A program made the position numbers and the translations under genes. The notes beneath the pieces are model-generated. The model saw only the letters and a program-made list of their open reading frames with translations, had not been told where the DNA came from and did no database searches. From contig NZ_LITU01000071.1 of assembly GCF_001280595.1 (NCBI RefSeq), positions 38,634 to 102,633 of the forward strand: 64,000 bases of DNA, read 5' to 3'. This document shows, piece by piece, positions 42,763 to 52,204 of this stretch. Source of the stretch: Paenibacillus xylanivorans. GTDB lineage: Bacteria; Bacillota; Bacilli; Paenibacillales; Paenibacillaceae. Within the stretch, counting starts at the first letter, position 1; every line of letters starts with the position of its first letter.

Positions 42763-43467
42763 ATGGGAATCTTATCGAGGTTTAGGGACGTGATGAAAGC
42801 GAATGTGAACCATGTGCTGGCTCGGGCGCAGGATCCGGAGAAGACCGTGAATGAATATATGCGGAGCTTGAGCAGTGATCTGGGTCAGGTGAAGGCAGAG
42901 ACGGCTGCAGTTCTCTCGGATGAGAGCAGGGCGAAGAGGGCTTTGGACGAATGCACCGCAGAGATAAAGAAATTACAGCGGTATGCAGAGAAATCTGCGG
43001 AGTCGGGTGATGAAGACAAGGCACGTGGTTTTCTCGAAAAGAAGGCAGAGCAGGCTGAGAGACTGAATGAATTACAAGCTGCCTATGATCGGGCTTCTGC
43101 CAAAGCCAAAATGATGAAGCATATGCATGAGAAGCTGGTTGCGGATATGGGGCAATTGGAATCTCGGCATGCGGAGCTGAAGGGCAGGATGGCGGCTGCC
43201 AATGCGCAACAACAGGCCAATGAACGGAACGCCTCCGCTGCCAGTGCGAATGCTGCTTTCAAGGCTATGGAAGACAAAGCGAATCAGGCGCTTAACGAAG
43301 CTGAGGCTTTGGCTGAACTCCGTGCTGGGGCACAGGAAGATGATCTGGATGTGCTAATTGCGCAGTTGGAGCAACAAATGAATGCCGAAGCGGGTAATAA
43401 TGCACAGTTGACGCCGAGTCCAGAGGAAGAGCTGGCAGCAATACAGAAGAAATTGGAAGATAAATAA
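42763..43467 (+). CDS. pspA: Phage shock protein PspA/IM30 family
   Basis: This 234-residue coiled-coil protein polymerises on damaged plasma membrane and stabilises it (ESCRT-III superfamily). It starts MGILSRFRDVMKANVNHVLA with an amphipathic helix, followed by long helices rich in Ala, Glu, Lys and Arg, and ends in a weakly conserved tail EEELAAIQKKLEDK. ATG 42763 is eight bases after AAGGAGG; ATG 42760 is also possible. The following three genes match the order pspA-ydjG-ydjH-ydjI of B. subtilis. Confidence 0.93.
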   Translation: MGILSRFRDVMKANVNHVLARAQDPEKTVNEYMRSLSSDLGQVKAETAAVLSDESRAKRALDECTAEIKKLQRYAEKSAESGDEDKARGFLEKKAEQAERLNELQAAYDRASAKAKMMKHMHEKLVADMGQLESRHAELKGRMAAANAQQQANERNASAASANAAFKAMEDKANQALNEAEALAELRAGAQEDDLDVLIAQLEQQMNAEAGNNAQLTPSPEEELAAIQKKLEDK

Positions 43468-43513
43468 CGATATATAAAATGTCATACATTTCGTTAAACA
43501 TTGAGGTGAGCAA

Positions 43514-44545
43514 ATGCCGGTAATCGAGTACAAGTGTCCCAACTGCGGGAGTGGAATGCTTTTTGATAGCGCGACTGGAGCGTTATCCTGCCCCAGCTGC
43601 GGACGACAAGATAATATCGAACAGATCCCTGATCCGCTGAAGAAACAGGTGTTCACGGAGAATGAGGTCAAGGAGTATCACTGTAACAGCTGCGGCGCGG
43701 ACATCGTGACTGAGCCGGAGACAAGTGCAACGACATGCAGCTTCTGTGGAGCTGCCGTTGTTCTGAGTGATCGACTGACGGGAGATCTGGCACCGGCCAT
43801 GGTCCTACCCTTTTCGATCAGTAAGGATGAAGCCAAGCAGGCGTTCAAAAAGTGGTGCAGAAACGGCTTGCTGACACCTAGCGGATTCATGACGGCTGAC
43901 CGGGTCAAGAGCATTACCGGGATGTACGTGCCCTTCTGGTTATATGAGTTACATAACAAAATCGAAGTTCATGGCCGTGGCACGAAGATCAGAACTTACA
44001 CGCAGGGTGATTACCATTACACGGAAACGCAGCATTTCGATATTTACCGGAGAATCCGGCTTAATTATGTGAATCTGCCCATTGATGCTTCGGAGAAAAT
44101 GAAAGATGAACTGATGGATAAGCTGGAGCCTTTTCCGTATAACCAGTTGAAACTTTTCAAAACCCCGTATCTCGCCGGGTACATTGCGGAAAAATACAAT
44201 TATACTGACGAGGAACTATACCCTCGCGCCAAGGAAAAAACGAGCTCTTATATCGATTCTTATATTGCATCAACAGTTTCGGGTTATAACAGTGTCAGTT
44301 ACACAGACAAACAGATTGATACTACGTTAAAAAATGCAGACTATGTGCTGCTCCCGGTATGGATGGTTTACTATGACTACAATCGTTCGCAGTATACCTT
44401 TGCCATGAATGGCCAGACAGGTAAAGTGGTGGGGAAACCGCCCATTAGTAAAGCTAAAGTTGCCGGATGGTTCGCAGGAATTTCGGCAGTTTCATTGTTG
44501 TCATTGAAACTGGTCTCCTGGATGATGGGAGGTGGATTCCTGTGA
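43514..44545 (+). CDS. ydjG: Zinc-ribbon protein, YdjG-like
   Basis: This 343-residue protein has two N-terminal zinc ribbons (CPNCGSGML with CPSCGRQ; CNSCGADI with CSFCGAAVV), a central domain with WLYELHNKIEVHGRGT, and one C-terminal membrane helix near residues 319-337. YdjG and YdjH of B. subtilis form a membrane pair that, with YdjI, recruits PspA during envelope stress. It starts 46 bp after pspA and overlaps ydjH by four bases (GTGA). Confidence 0.88.
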   Translation: MPVIEYKCPNCGSGMLFDSATGALSCPSCGRQDNIEQIPDPLKKQVFTENEVKEYHCNSCGADIVTEPETSATTCSFCGAAVVLSDRLTGDLAPAMVLPFSISKDEAKQAFKKWCRNGLLTPSGFMTADRVKSITGMYVPFWLYELHNKIEVHGRGTKIRTYTQGDYHYTETQHFDIYRRIRLNYVNLPIDASEKMKDELMDKLEPFPYNQLKLFKTPYLAGYIAEKYNYTDEELYPRAKEKTSSYIDSYIASTVSGYNSVSYTDKQIDTTLKNADYVLLPVWMVYYDYNRSQYTFAMNGQTGKVVGKPPISKAKVAGWFAGISAVSLLSLKLVSWMMGGGFL

Positions 44546-45345
44546 GAAAAAGAAAACACGTGCTCGCGTTGACGACGTTTATCTTATTCGTGATCTGCCT
44601 CGTTGCTCCATTGATTCCAATGTCAGTGGCATCGGCAGCCGACAGCAAAAACCTGATTTACGATGAAGCTAATCTGTTGAATGAGCAGGAGAAAAGTGAA
44701 CTGAATGCATTGGCGAATGAGTATGGGGCTGAAAGGCAGACGGATTTTGTTATTTATACTTCAAACAATGAGCAGCAGAAGAGTGAAATGTTACTGACCG
44801 AGGATTTCTACGACGACCAGGGACTTGGTTACGATAAGGCTCATGGCAATGCAGTTATTTTGACAATTGATATGTATAACCGGAAGATGTATCTTGCTGG
44901 TTTTTATAAAGGGAAAGAGTATATCGACAACGGCAGAGCCGATAAAATCACAGCCAAGATTGCACCCGATGTAACGGATGGTAATTATAAACTGGCTTTT
45001 GAGAAGTATATCAAGCTGTCCTACGAATATATGGGAATTAGACCGGGAGTAAATCCAGATAATATCCTCTTCAATATTTGGTTCCAACTTGTTGCGTCAG
45101 TAGCCATTGGAGGTATTGCTGTTGGGGTAATGGCCTATCGTTCCGGTGGGCGAGTTACAGTCAATCGTGCTACTTATGAGGATTCAAGTACTTCCAGTGT
45201 GATCGATCGTCAGGATCGGTATATCCGTACTACCGTAACCAAACGCAAAATTGAGAAGAACAACAATAACGGTGGCGGAGGAGGCGGCGGTGGAGGTACC
45301 AGCCGAGGTGGACATTCGCACAGTGGTAGCAGCAGATCTTTCTAA
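44542..45345 (+). CDS. ydjH: TPM-domain membrane protein, YdjH-like
   Basis: This 267-residue protein has an N-terminal signal or anchor helix (KHVLALTTFILFVICLVAPLI), a TPM domain at about residues 35-160 (LIYDEANLLNEQEKSELNAL, with DFVIYTSN), a membrane helix near 180-200 and a Gly9 run followed by a Ser/His-rich end (SRGGHSHSGSSRSF). The start is GTG at 44542 inside the ydjG stop, with GGGAGG upstream; the longer frame to 44467 overlaps ydjG needlessly. The role is inferred from the B. subtilis operon. Confidence 0.85.
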   Translation: MRKRKHVLALTTFILFVICLVAPLIPMSVASAADSKNLIYDEANLLNEQEKSELNALANEYGAERQTDFVIYTSNNEQQKSEMLLTEDFYDDQGLGYDKAHGNAVILTIDMYNRKMYLAGFYKGKEYIDNGRADKITAKIAPDVTDGNYKLAFEKYIKLSYEYMGIRPGVNPDNILFNIWFQLVASVAIGGIAVGVMAYRSGGRVTVNRATYEDSSTSSVIDRQDRYIRTTVTKRKIEKNNNNGGGGGGGGGTSRGGHSHSGSSRSF

Positions 45346-45384
45346 GATACGAAGTAAGACCAAATAGAAGGGATGGGAACGAGT

Positions 45385-46416
45385 ATGGGATTTTTCAAAA
45401 ATCAATTTTCGAATGTGGTGGAATGGGAAGAGTTCAGAGATGATATGATTTTCTGGAAGTGGAGTAACCGTGAGATCAAGAAAGGAAGTAAACTGATTAT
45501 CCGTTCGGGACAGGATGCGATCTTCCTGAATAACGGTAAGGTAGAAGGGATTTTCGAGGACGAAGGGTCGTTTAATATCGATTCCGAGATCATTCCGTTT
45601 CTGTCTACCTTAAAAGGATTCAAGTTCGGATTTAACAGCGGCATGCGGGTCGAAGTGCTGTTTGTAAATACGAAGGAGTTTACCGTTCGTTGGGGAACTC
45701 AGAGTCCGGTACTGATTCCGACCCCACAACTTCCAGGCGGCATGCCGATTCGTGCGAATGGTACGTTTAATTTTAAAGTGAGTGACTATGTCACACTGAT
45801 CGACAAAATCGCGGGTATTAAGCAAAGTTATTTGGTCGAGGATGTAAAAATCCGGATTACGTCTGTGCTCGATCAGTTGCTGATGAAGTGGATTAGCCGT
45901 GAGGGCAAGGACATGTTCAACCTGCAGGCGAATGCTTCGGATATTGCGAAAGGCATTCAGGAAGATCTGGATATGCAAATGATGGATATCGGGATCGGAA
46001 TCACAGGCTTCCAAGTGATGAGCTTCAATTATCCGCAGGAAATCCAGGATATGATTACGAAGACGGCTTCACATGAAATGATCGGTAATTTGCAAAAGTA
46101 TCAGCAGGTTAGCATGACTGACGGCATCTCATCCGGTAAAGTTAAGGGCGGCGGCGCTGCTTCGGATATGGCGGGCATGATGATGGGCATGAACATGGCG
46201 AATGAAATGATGAAGAACATGAATCAAAATCAAAACAATAATGCTAACCCGTCTCAGAATCAGAATTCGGATCAAAAGCCTACGGCAATTCAAAACAGCG
46301 ATGCAGGTGCATCTTCTTCGTCCGGGGATAACAAAAAGCCGAACTTCTGTCCGAACTGTGGCGCAAAGAATGAAGGAGCCAATTTCTGTCCAAACTGTGG
46401 TCAGAAGTTGGGTTAA
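45385..46416 (+). CDS. ydjI: SPFH-domain protein with zinc ribbon, YdjI-like
   Basis: This 343-residue protein has an SPFH/virion-core-like domain (MGFFKNQFSNVVEWEEF, then KGSKLIIRSGQDAIFLNNGK), a Met- and Asn-rich linker (MAGMMMGMNMANEMMKN) and a C-terminal zinc ribbon FCPNCGAKNEGANFCPNCG. It matches YdjI, the cytosolic link between PspA and the YdjGH membrane complex. ATG 45385 is preferred over the frame start at 45373 because GGGATGGGAACGAG lies before it. It closes the operon. Confidence 0.88.
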   Translation: MGFFKNQFSNVVEWEEFRDDMIFWKWSNREIKKGSKLIIRSGQDAIFLNNGKVEGIFEDEGSFNIDSEIIPFLSTLKGFKFGFNSGMRVEVLFVNTKEFTVRWGTQSPVLIPTPQLPGGMPIRANGTFNFKVSDYVTLIDKIAGIKQSYLVEDVKIRITSVLDQLLMKWISREGKDMFNLQANASDIAKGIQEDLDMQMMDIGIGITGFQVMSFNYPQEIQDMITKTASHEMIGNLQKYQQVSMTDGISSGKVKGGGAASDMAGMMMGMNMANEMMKNMNQNQNNNANPSQNQNSDQKPTAIQNSDAGASSSSGDNKKPNFCPNCGAKNEGANFCPNCGQKLG

Positions 46417-46432
46417 CATATCTAAATATTAA

Positions 46433-46480
46433 GAAGGGCTTACTCTAGGGTGCAAACTGTGGAGGAGGCCCTTTTTTTCA
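46433..46480 (+). terminator. Probable terminator of the psp operon
   Basis: AAGGGC and GCCCTT bracket about 28 bases and run into seven T. The stem is short, the T-run clear. Confidence 0.55.
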
Positions 46481-46505
46481 TTCCAATTTAAATGGGAGAA
46501 AACGG

Positions 46506-46546
46506 TTGACAATCCATCGCAAATCATTTATCTTTAAATTAAGATA
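46506..46546 (+). promoter_or_regulatory. Promoter and operator of the DUF896 gene
   Basis: TTGACA (46506-46511), 17 bases and TATCTT (46529-46534) form a promoter. The -10 box is part of the inverted repeat TATCTTTAAATTAAGATA (46529-46546). The exact reverse complement of these 18 bases recurs at 46869-46886, so both are probably sites of one MarR-type dimer. Confidence 0.65.
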
Positions 46547-46622
46547 TTTAATTTGAATATAAATTACACCCAAGACTAACCGTTTACAAATATCTTAAAT
46601 TCACTTTAGAGGAGAGATCCAG

Positions 46623-46853
46623 ATGATGATCCCAACATTGACCAGAATTAATGAACTTTCAAGAAAAGCCAAAGAGGCAGGATTGACGGAGATTGAGAAA
46701 GTGGAACAAATTCGTCTGCGTCAGGAATATCTGCAAACCTTTCGTGGTTTGATCAATGATATTCTGCTGAATGTAACCATCTATGATCCGAACGGCGACG
46801 ACGTCACTCCGGATAAATTGAAACTTGAACAGGCACAACAAAATAATAACTGA
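46623..46853 (+). CDS. DUF896 (YnzC-like) protein
   Basis: This 76-residue helical protein of unknown function matches the UPF0291/DUF896 family: it opens with IPTLTRINELSRKAKEAGLT and has the conserved EIEKVEQIRLRQEYLQTF. B. subtilis YnzC is a two-helix protein of similar type. GGAG lies nine bases before the ATG. The promoter overlaps an operator also found before the dioxygenase gene, so the two genes appear to be co-regulated. Confidence 0.85.
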   Translation: MMIPTLTRINELSRKAKEAGLTEIEKVEQIRLRQEYLQTFRGLINDILLNVTIYDPNGDDVTPDKLKLEQAQQNNN

Positions 46854-46868
46854 CTAAGTTCGGATTAA

Positions 46869-46886
46869 TATCTTAATTTAAAGATA
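46869..46886 (+). promoter_or_regulatory. Second copy of the inverted operator
   Basis: TATCTTAATTTAAAGATA is the reverse complement of 46529-46546. It lies about 100 bases before the dioxygenase start. The pattern is like MhqR-type operators of the MarR family, but no regulator gene is in view. Confidence 0.65.
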
Positions 46887-46982
46887 ATATAAATGATCAT
46901 AAATATAAATTAGGCATATCAGGCTATCTGAAAATAACCATTCCGATACAAAAATGTTCGTTAAACCAAGGAGGAAATGATG

Positions 46983-47945
46983 ATGACAATTCAAACAGCA
47001 GGTATTCACCATATTACAGCTTTCGCGGGCGATCCGCAGGCTAATGTCGACTTTTATGCTGGAGTTCTGGGACTTCGTCTTGTGAAAAAAACGATCAACT
47101 TCGATGCACCAGACGTGTACCATCTGTACTTTGGGGATGAGAACGGCAGTCCGGGCACCATCATTACATTCTTCCCAACAGCCGGATCACCGCGAGGCAA
47201 AATTGGTGGCGGTCAGGTCGGTATTACCTCATATGTGATTCCGCCTGGGACTATTGGCTTCTGGCAGGATCGGCTGGAGCAGTATAACATTGAGGTAACC
47301 AAAACAAGTCGTTTTAACGAAGAGCTGCTGCAATTCGAAGACAGCGAAGGCTTGCGTCTTGAGCTTGTTGAACGTGAGGAGGGTGCAGCTAGCACCTGGG
47401 TGTTTGAAGGCATTCCAGCGGATAAAGCCATCAAAGGATTTGGAGGTGCCGTGTTGTTCAGCGTCAATCCGCAGAGAACGATGGATGCGCTGGATAAAAT
47501 ACTCGGATTTACCAAAGTAGATGAGGACGAGGAATATGTACGATTCCGGTCCTTCGGAGATATCGGTAATGTCGTGGATGTTCCTGTCACCCGCATGCCT
47601 TTGGGAGCAGGCGGAGCAGGGACGGTCCACCATATCGCATGGCGTGCCAAAGATTTTGCAGAGCACGAACTGTGGAGAGAAGCTGTGCAACAGTATGGCT
47701 ATCAACCAACCCCAGTTCGGGACCGTCAATATTTTAACGCAATCTATTTCAGAGAAGCTGGCGGAATCCTGTTCGAAATTGCTACCGATCCTCCTGGATT
47801 CGCGAAAGATGAGCCTGCGGAATCGCTTGGACAGAAACTCATGCTGCCCGAATGGTTTGAGCCATACCGTGCCCAAATCGAAGGCAACTTGCAGCCCATC
47901 CAGGTAAGAGCGTTAGAGCCTTCGCATTCTATGCTGGCGCGTTAA
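46983..47945 (+). CDS. mhqO: Ring-cleaving dioxygenase, MhqO-like (VOC superfamily)
   Basis: This 320-residue protein has two glyoxalase-fold modules. The first begins AGIHHITAFAGDPQANVDFYAGVLGLRLV and the second has GTVHHIAWRAKD. The metal ligands His (IHHIT), His (VHHIA) and Glu (ILFEIATDP) are in place. MhqO/MhqA proteins of Bacillus help detoxify quinones and diamide and are controlled by the MarR-type repressor MhqR; the flanking inverted operator fits. ATG 46983 lies eight bases after AAGGAGG; ATG 46977 and 46980 are too close. True substrates are unproved. Confidence 0.87.
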   Translation: MTIQTAGIHHITAFAGDPQANVDFYAGVLGLRLVKKTINFDAPDVYHLYFGDENGSPGTIITFFPTAGSPRGKIGGGQVGITSYVIPPGTIGFWQDRLEQYNIEVTKTSRFNEELLQFEDSEGLRLELVEREEGAASTWVFEGIPADKAIKGFGGAVLFSVNPQRTMDALDKILGFTKVDEDEEYVRFRSFGDIGNVVDVPVTRMPLGAGGAGTVHHIAWRAKDFAEHELWREAVQQYGYQPTPVRDRQYFNAIYFREAGGILFEIATDPPGFAKDEPAESLGQKLMLPEWFEPYRAQIEGNLQPIQVRALEPSHSMLAR

Positions 47946-48005
47946 ACGAAAGGTAAGAACAAGGTAATCTTTCTGATATAAATTCAACTAAAGGAGCATT
48001 GAAGG

Positions 48006-49094
48006 ATGATGGAGAAAAAGGTTACCTGGCTGGAGCTGTTCTATGATTTGCTCTTTGTAGCAGCGGTCTCCAAAGCCGGTCATGTCCTGCTGCATGCCGA
48101 ACACGGCGTGATTTCGTTTGAATATCTGATGAAATTTGTATTGATTTTCATTCCTGTCTGGTGGGCATGGGTCGGTCAGACCCTATTTATTAACCGTTAT
48201 GGTCAGGATATCTTCATCCATCGTGTATTTCTCATCCTTCAGCTCCTGTCCATTTTGGTGATGACGGCGAGCCTTTCGGTTGATTTTGACCAATACTATC
48301 TCCCCTTCTTTGCTGGTTATATTGGTTCTAGGGCACTGACAGCCATCCAATATTTTATGATTCATAATTCTAAAAGCGAACATCAGCAAAAGGCTGCCCG
48401 TTATCTGGGCTTATGCTTCATCATCGGCATATTGATCTCAACAGGTTCCCTGTTCTTTGATTCGTGGCTGCGATATGCAATTTTGTATGTGGGAATTGCC
48501 GTGGATATCATCCTTCCGCTGATTGGACGTAAAAATCTGGTGAAGGTGCCGATACACACCCATCATTTATTGGAACGTTTCGCTCTGTTTACGCTTATCC
48601 TGCTCGGCGAATCCGTCGTCAGTATCATTGCCGTGCTGCAAATGGATCACTGGGATGTACAATCTGTTTTGTTCGCCGCGTTTACATCTTTATTCGTGAT
48701 TGCGATGTGGTGGCAGTATTTTGATAACGTTGAGAAGAAAGTCAGTAAGGAGATCCAGACTGCCGGGCAAGCCATTATCTACGGCCATCTGTTCATCTAT
48801 ATATCCATGAGCATGATTGCCGCTTCCATTCAACTTTTGTACCTGGATAAACTCAATTACGGTTTCATGTTGGCTTTTGTATTCGGGTCGGTTCTGTTGT
48901 ATTTTATGTCCACTTCCCTGGTGTTCCATCGATACAGACATGCTCATCTGCGGCTCCGTCCGCGTCACTTGGTGCTTATGCTGGGAATAATGGCCGCGTT
49001 TGTCCTTGTCGATCTGATCTATCGGGTGCCTAATTATGCAATTGTGGGTGAGAACATGGTATTCTTCCTTGTCTATGCCAAATTAACGACCTGA
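48006..49094 (+). CDS. Low temperature requirement protein A (LtrA) family membrane protein
   Basis: This 362-residue protein has about ten membrane helices and the family start KVTWLELFYDLLFVAAVSK. Other family segments are VWWAWVGQTLFINRYG, RFALFTLILLGESVVSI and IAMWWQYFDNVEKK. LtrA was named for cold growth in Listeria, but its biochemical role is not known. AAAGGAG lies nine bases before the first of two adjacent ATG codons (48006, 48009). It is 60 bp after the dioxygenase gene and may be read with it. A strong terminator follows. Confidence 0.85.
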   Translation: MMEKKVTWLELFYDLLFVAAVSKAGHVLLHAEHGVISFEYLMKFVLIFIPVWWAWVGQTLFINRYGQDIFIHRVFLILQLLSILVMTASLSVDFDQYYLPFFAGYIGSRALTAIQYFMIHNSKSEHQQKAARYLGLCFIIGILISTGSLFFDSWLRYAILYVGIAVDIILPLIGRKNLVKVPIHTHHLLERFALFTLILLGESVVSIIAVLQMDHWDVQSVLFAAFTSLFVIAMWWQYFDNVEKKVSKEIQTAGQAIIYGHLFIYISMSMIAASIQLLYLDKLNYGFMLAFVFGSVLLYFMSTSLVFHRYRHAHLRLRPRHLVLMLGIMAAFVLVDLIYRVPNYAIVGENMVFFLVYAKLTT

Positions 49095-49115
49095 TGCGTA
49101 GGTCGAGCTAGATAG

Positions 49116-49150
49116 AAAAGTCACGAACGGATTCACGTTCGTGACTTTTT
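49116..49150. terminator. Terminator after the LtrA gene
   Basis: AAAAGTCACGAACG and CGTTCGTGACTTTT pair perfectly over 14 bp. Confidence 0.92.
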
Positions 49151-49316
49151 GGATTAGATATATGAAAATTATGTCCACAATAAGAAAAACGTTTAACCTG
49201 ATTTATTTTCTACTGTAGAATCTGTTAATATGAGACTAGATACAAGTGAATCTACCAGATTAACGAATATACATAGCGATTCGTGGGTATGGAGATGACA
49301 AACAGGAGGGAAATCA

Positions 49317-52103
49317 TTGAGCACACATCAAATCGGAGTTCCATTGGAAGGGTTTGCAGAGTTTAGCCGCACGGTTGCTGCTGAAGGCGCAGTGCTTTTG
49401 AAAAACGAAGGACAGGCTCTTCCGATTCAAAAAGACGAAAACGTTTCAGTGTTTGGACGGATTCAAGTTAACTATTATCGCAGTGGTACAGGCTCAGGCG
49501 GCAGCGTTCATGTGGCGTATACAACCAATTTGCTGGACGGTCTGCGTAGCAAGAAGGGACTTACGGTCAATGAAGAATTGGCAGCTGTCTATGAAAAATG
49601 GATTGAGGAAAACCCATTTGATGACGGTGGGAAAGTGTGGGCGGCAGAGCCTTGGAATCAGCAAGAAATGCCTTTAACCGATGAATTGGTATCCCAAGCC
49701 AGAAGTAAATCCAGCAAAGCGATTGTGGTCATTGGACGTACAGCAGGCGAAGATCAGGATAACGTCGATGCACCGGGCAGCTACCGGTTGACGGAAGATG
49801 AGAAAGCGATGCTGAAGGAGGTCACGAATCATTTTGAACAAACGATCGTGGTGCTGAATGTATCAAATATCATGGACATGAGCTGGTTAAATGATGAAAG
49901 TTATGTTCATCCGATCCAAAGTGTCATCTACTCGTGGCATGGCGGTATGGAGGGTGGTAATGCGATAGCTGATGTGCTGGCAGGGGACGTTACACCAAGC
50001 GGCAAATTAACGGATACGATCGCATATTCTATCGAAGATTATCCATCAACAAGCAATTACGGTAATGAGTTCAAGAACCTATATCAGGAAGATATCTACG
50101 TAGGCTACCGTTATTTCGAAACGTTTCGACCTGAAAAAGTACAATTTGAATTTGGATATGGCTTGTCCTATACCACCTTCACAACCAAGGCTGAAGACGC
50201 AAAATGGATCTCACAAGATGGAGAAAACAGCATTAAGGTGAATGTAACCGTAACCAATACGGGCAAAACCTATGCCGGTAAAGAAGTGGTGCAGATCTAT
50301 TATGAAGCCCCACAAGGTCAATTGGGGAAACCTGCGAAAGCTCTGGTGGCATTCGGCAAAACCAATCTGCTTCAGCCGGGTGAGTCTCAGCGTCTGACTG
50401 TGAGCTTCCCTGTGGATTCCATGGCTTCCTATGATGATGCTGGCGTTACAGGACATGCATCGGCATATGTACTTGAGGCAGGAAAATATCGTTTGTACGT
50501 GGGAACCAGTGTGAAAAATGTGGAACTTGTCAGCATTGATGGCCAAGATGGGTACGTCGTAGAAACGATTCAACTCGTGGAACAGCTCCGGGAGGCAATG
50601 GCACCGACTGAAAGCTTTACGAGAATGAAGCCGGGAACTCGCAAAGAAGATGGGTCTTACGAGATGATCTTTGTAGATGTACCGACGCGCCAAGTATCCA
50701 TGGCTGAACGGATTGAACAATGCCTGCCGCAAACGCTGGAGCAAACCGGCAATCAGGGCTACAAGCTGAGAGATGTGAAGGATGGTAAAGTCAGTTTAGA
50801 AGCTTTTATCGCCCAATTGAGTGATCAGGATCTGGCAGCTATCGTGAGAGGCGAAGGTATGAGCAGCCCACTCGTTACATCGGGCACAGCTTCCGCATTT
50901 GGCGGCGTGAGTGACAGTCTGTTTAACTTCGGAATTCCTGTCGCATGTACTGCAGATGGCCCATCCGGTATTCGTATGGATAGCGGGGAGAAGGCTACAC
51001 AAGTTTCTATTGGAACTTTGCTGGCAGCAACATGGAATGCAGAACTCGTCGAAGCGCTGTATGTGATGGAAGGCCAGGAATTGCTGAGAAATCAGGTGGA
51101 TGCACTGCTCGGGCCTGGATTGAATATTCGCCGGAGTCCGATGAACGGACGTAACTTTGAGTATTTCTCAGAAGATCCGCTGATTTCCGGTGTATTTGCT
51201 GCTGCATGTACGAAAGGAATCATGAAGGGTGGCTCCAATGCTACGCTGAAACATTTTGCCTGCAACAATCAGGAGAAACATCGCAGTAAAGTGGATGCCG
51301 TAGTATCCGAACGTGCATTGCGTGAGATCTATCTGAAAGGGTTCGAGATTGCCGTGAAAGAAGGCGGTGCGAATTCGATTATGACTTCCTACAATCCGGT
51401 TAATGGACATTGGGCGGCTTCCAACTACGATCTGAACACAACCATTCTTCGTGGAGAGTGGGGTTTCCAAGGTATCGTGATGACCGACTGGTGGGCTATT
51501 ATGAACGACGGTGTTGAAGGTGGACCAGCAGATCGGAAAAACACCAATTGGATGGTTCGCGCTCAAAACGATCTGTACATGGTTGTACCTAACTATGGTG
51601 CAGAAATCAACGGCTGGGATGACAACACGATCGAATCTCTGGAAAATGGGACGTTGACACGCGGAGAGCTTCAGCGCTCGGCTATGAATATTTGTGAATT
51701 CATCATGAAAGCTCCTGTCTTCTCCAGAAAACATGAGATTGTAGAGAATGTCGCCTCATTCCAAGCCAATGCATCACTTACCACAGAACAGGCGCAAGTG
51801 CTGGCTGACAATGCACAGGTCAAACCAGCTGTGGGCGAGCCTGTCTACATGAAAGTGGATGAAGCAGGCCAATACCGGATTATTGTACAGATCATGTCTC
51901 CTGAGCCGGAACTGGCTCAAAGTGCATGTAATGTGATTCTCAATGATCAATTGATGACCACCATTCAAACCAATGGTACCGAAAGTAAATGGATCAGACA
52001 GAAACTTGTCAAAGTGGACTTGGAAGCAGGCGTATACGAATTGAAGCTGGACTTCACTAAACCGGGTCTGCAGATCGACTGGATCGAATTCAAACAAGTG
52101 TAA
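49317..52103 (+). CDS. GH3 beta-glycosidase with swapped domain order
   Basis: This 928-residue enzyme probably hydrolyses beta-glucosides or related sugars. The usual C-terminal half comes first: GH3 C-domain (about 20-260, ending GYGLSYTTF) and a fibronectin III-like domain (about 290-400, VTVTNTGKTYAGKEVVQIYY). The catalytic TIM barrel comes second (about 540-790), with TADGPSGIR, KHFACNNQE and the nucleophile Asp724 in VMTDWWA. A C-terminal module of about 100 residues follows. No signal peptide is seen, so it acts in the cytosol. The start is TTG at 49317, six bases after AGGAGGG. A small membrane-protein gene follows 101 bp later. Confidence 0.92.
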   Translation: MSTHQIGVPLEGFAEFSRTVAAEGAVLLKNEGQALPIQKDENVSVFGRIQVNYYRSGTGSGGSVHVAYTTNLLDGLRSKKGLTVNEELAAVYEKWIEENPFDDGGKVWAAEPWNQQEMPLTDELVSQARSKSSKAIVVIGRTAGEDQDNVDAPGSYRLTEDEKAMLKEVTNHFEQTIVVLNVSNIMDMSWLNDESYVHPIQSVIYSWHGGMEGGNAIADVLAGDVTPSGKLTDTIAYSIEDYPSTSNYGNEFKNLYQEDIYVGYRYFETFRPEKVQFEFGYGLSYTTFTTKAEDAKWISQDGENSIKVNVTVTNTGKTYAGKEVVQIYYEAPQGQLGKPAKALVAFGKTNLLQPGESQRLTVSFPVDSMASYDDAGVTGHASAYVLEAGKYRLYVGTSVKNVELVSIDGQDGYVVETIQLVEQLREAMAPTESFTRMKPGTRKEDGSYEMIFVDVPTRQVSMAERIEQCLPQTLEQTGNQGYKLRDVKDGKVSLEAFIAQLSDQDLAAIVRGEGMSSPLVTSGTASAFGGVSDSLFNFGIPVACTADGPSGIRMDSGEKATQVSIGTLLAATWNAELVEALYVMEGQELLRNQVDALLGPGLNIRRSPMNGRNFEYFSEDPLISGVFAAACTKGIMKGGSNATLKHFACNNQEKHRSKVDAVVSERALREIYLKGFEIAVKEGGANSIMTSYNPVNGHWAASNYDLNTTILRGEWGFQGIVMTDWWAIMNDGVEGGPADRKNTNWMVRAQNDLYMVVPNYGAEINGWDDNTIESLENGTLTRGELQRSAMNICEFIMKAPVFSRKHEIVENVASFQANASLTTEQAQVLADNAQVKPAVGEPVYMKVDEAGQYRIIVQIMSPEPELAQSACNVILNDQLMTTIQTNGTESKWIRQKLVKVDLEAGVYELKLDFTKPGLQIDWIEFKQV

Positions 52104-52204
52104 CGCAGGATCGTCTGATCGGTTGTAACTGAACATGACGACTGTTATGATTGTGTTATGAGATCCGGAATTTCTGAACAATCTGGTCAGGAGTGTTGCG
52201 AAGG

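Noticed and set aside
49184..49199. Possible cre site before the GH3 gene
   Set aside because: GAAAAACGTTTAAC fits only about nine of 14 positions of the consensus.
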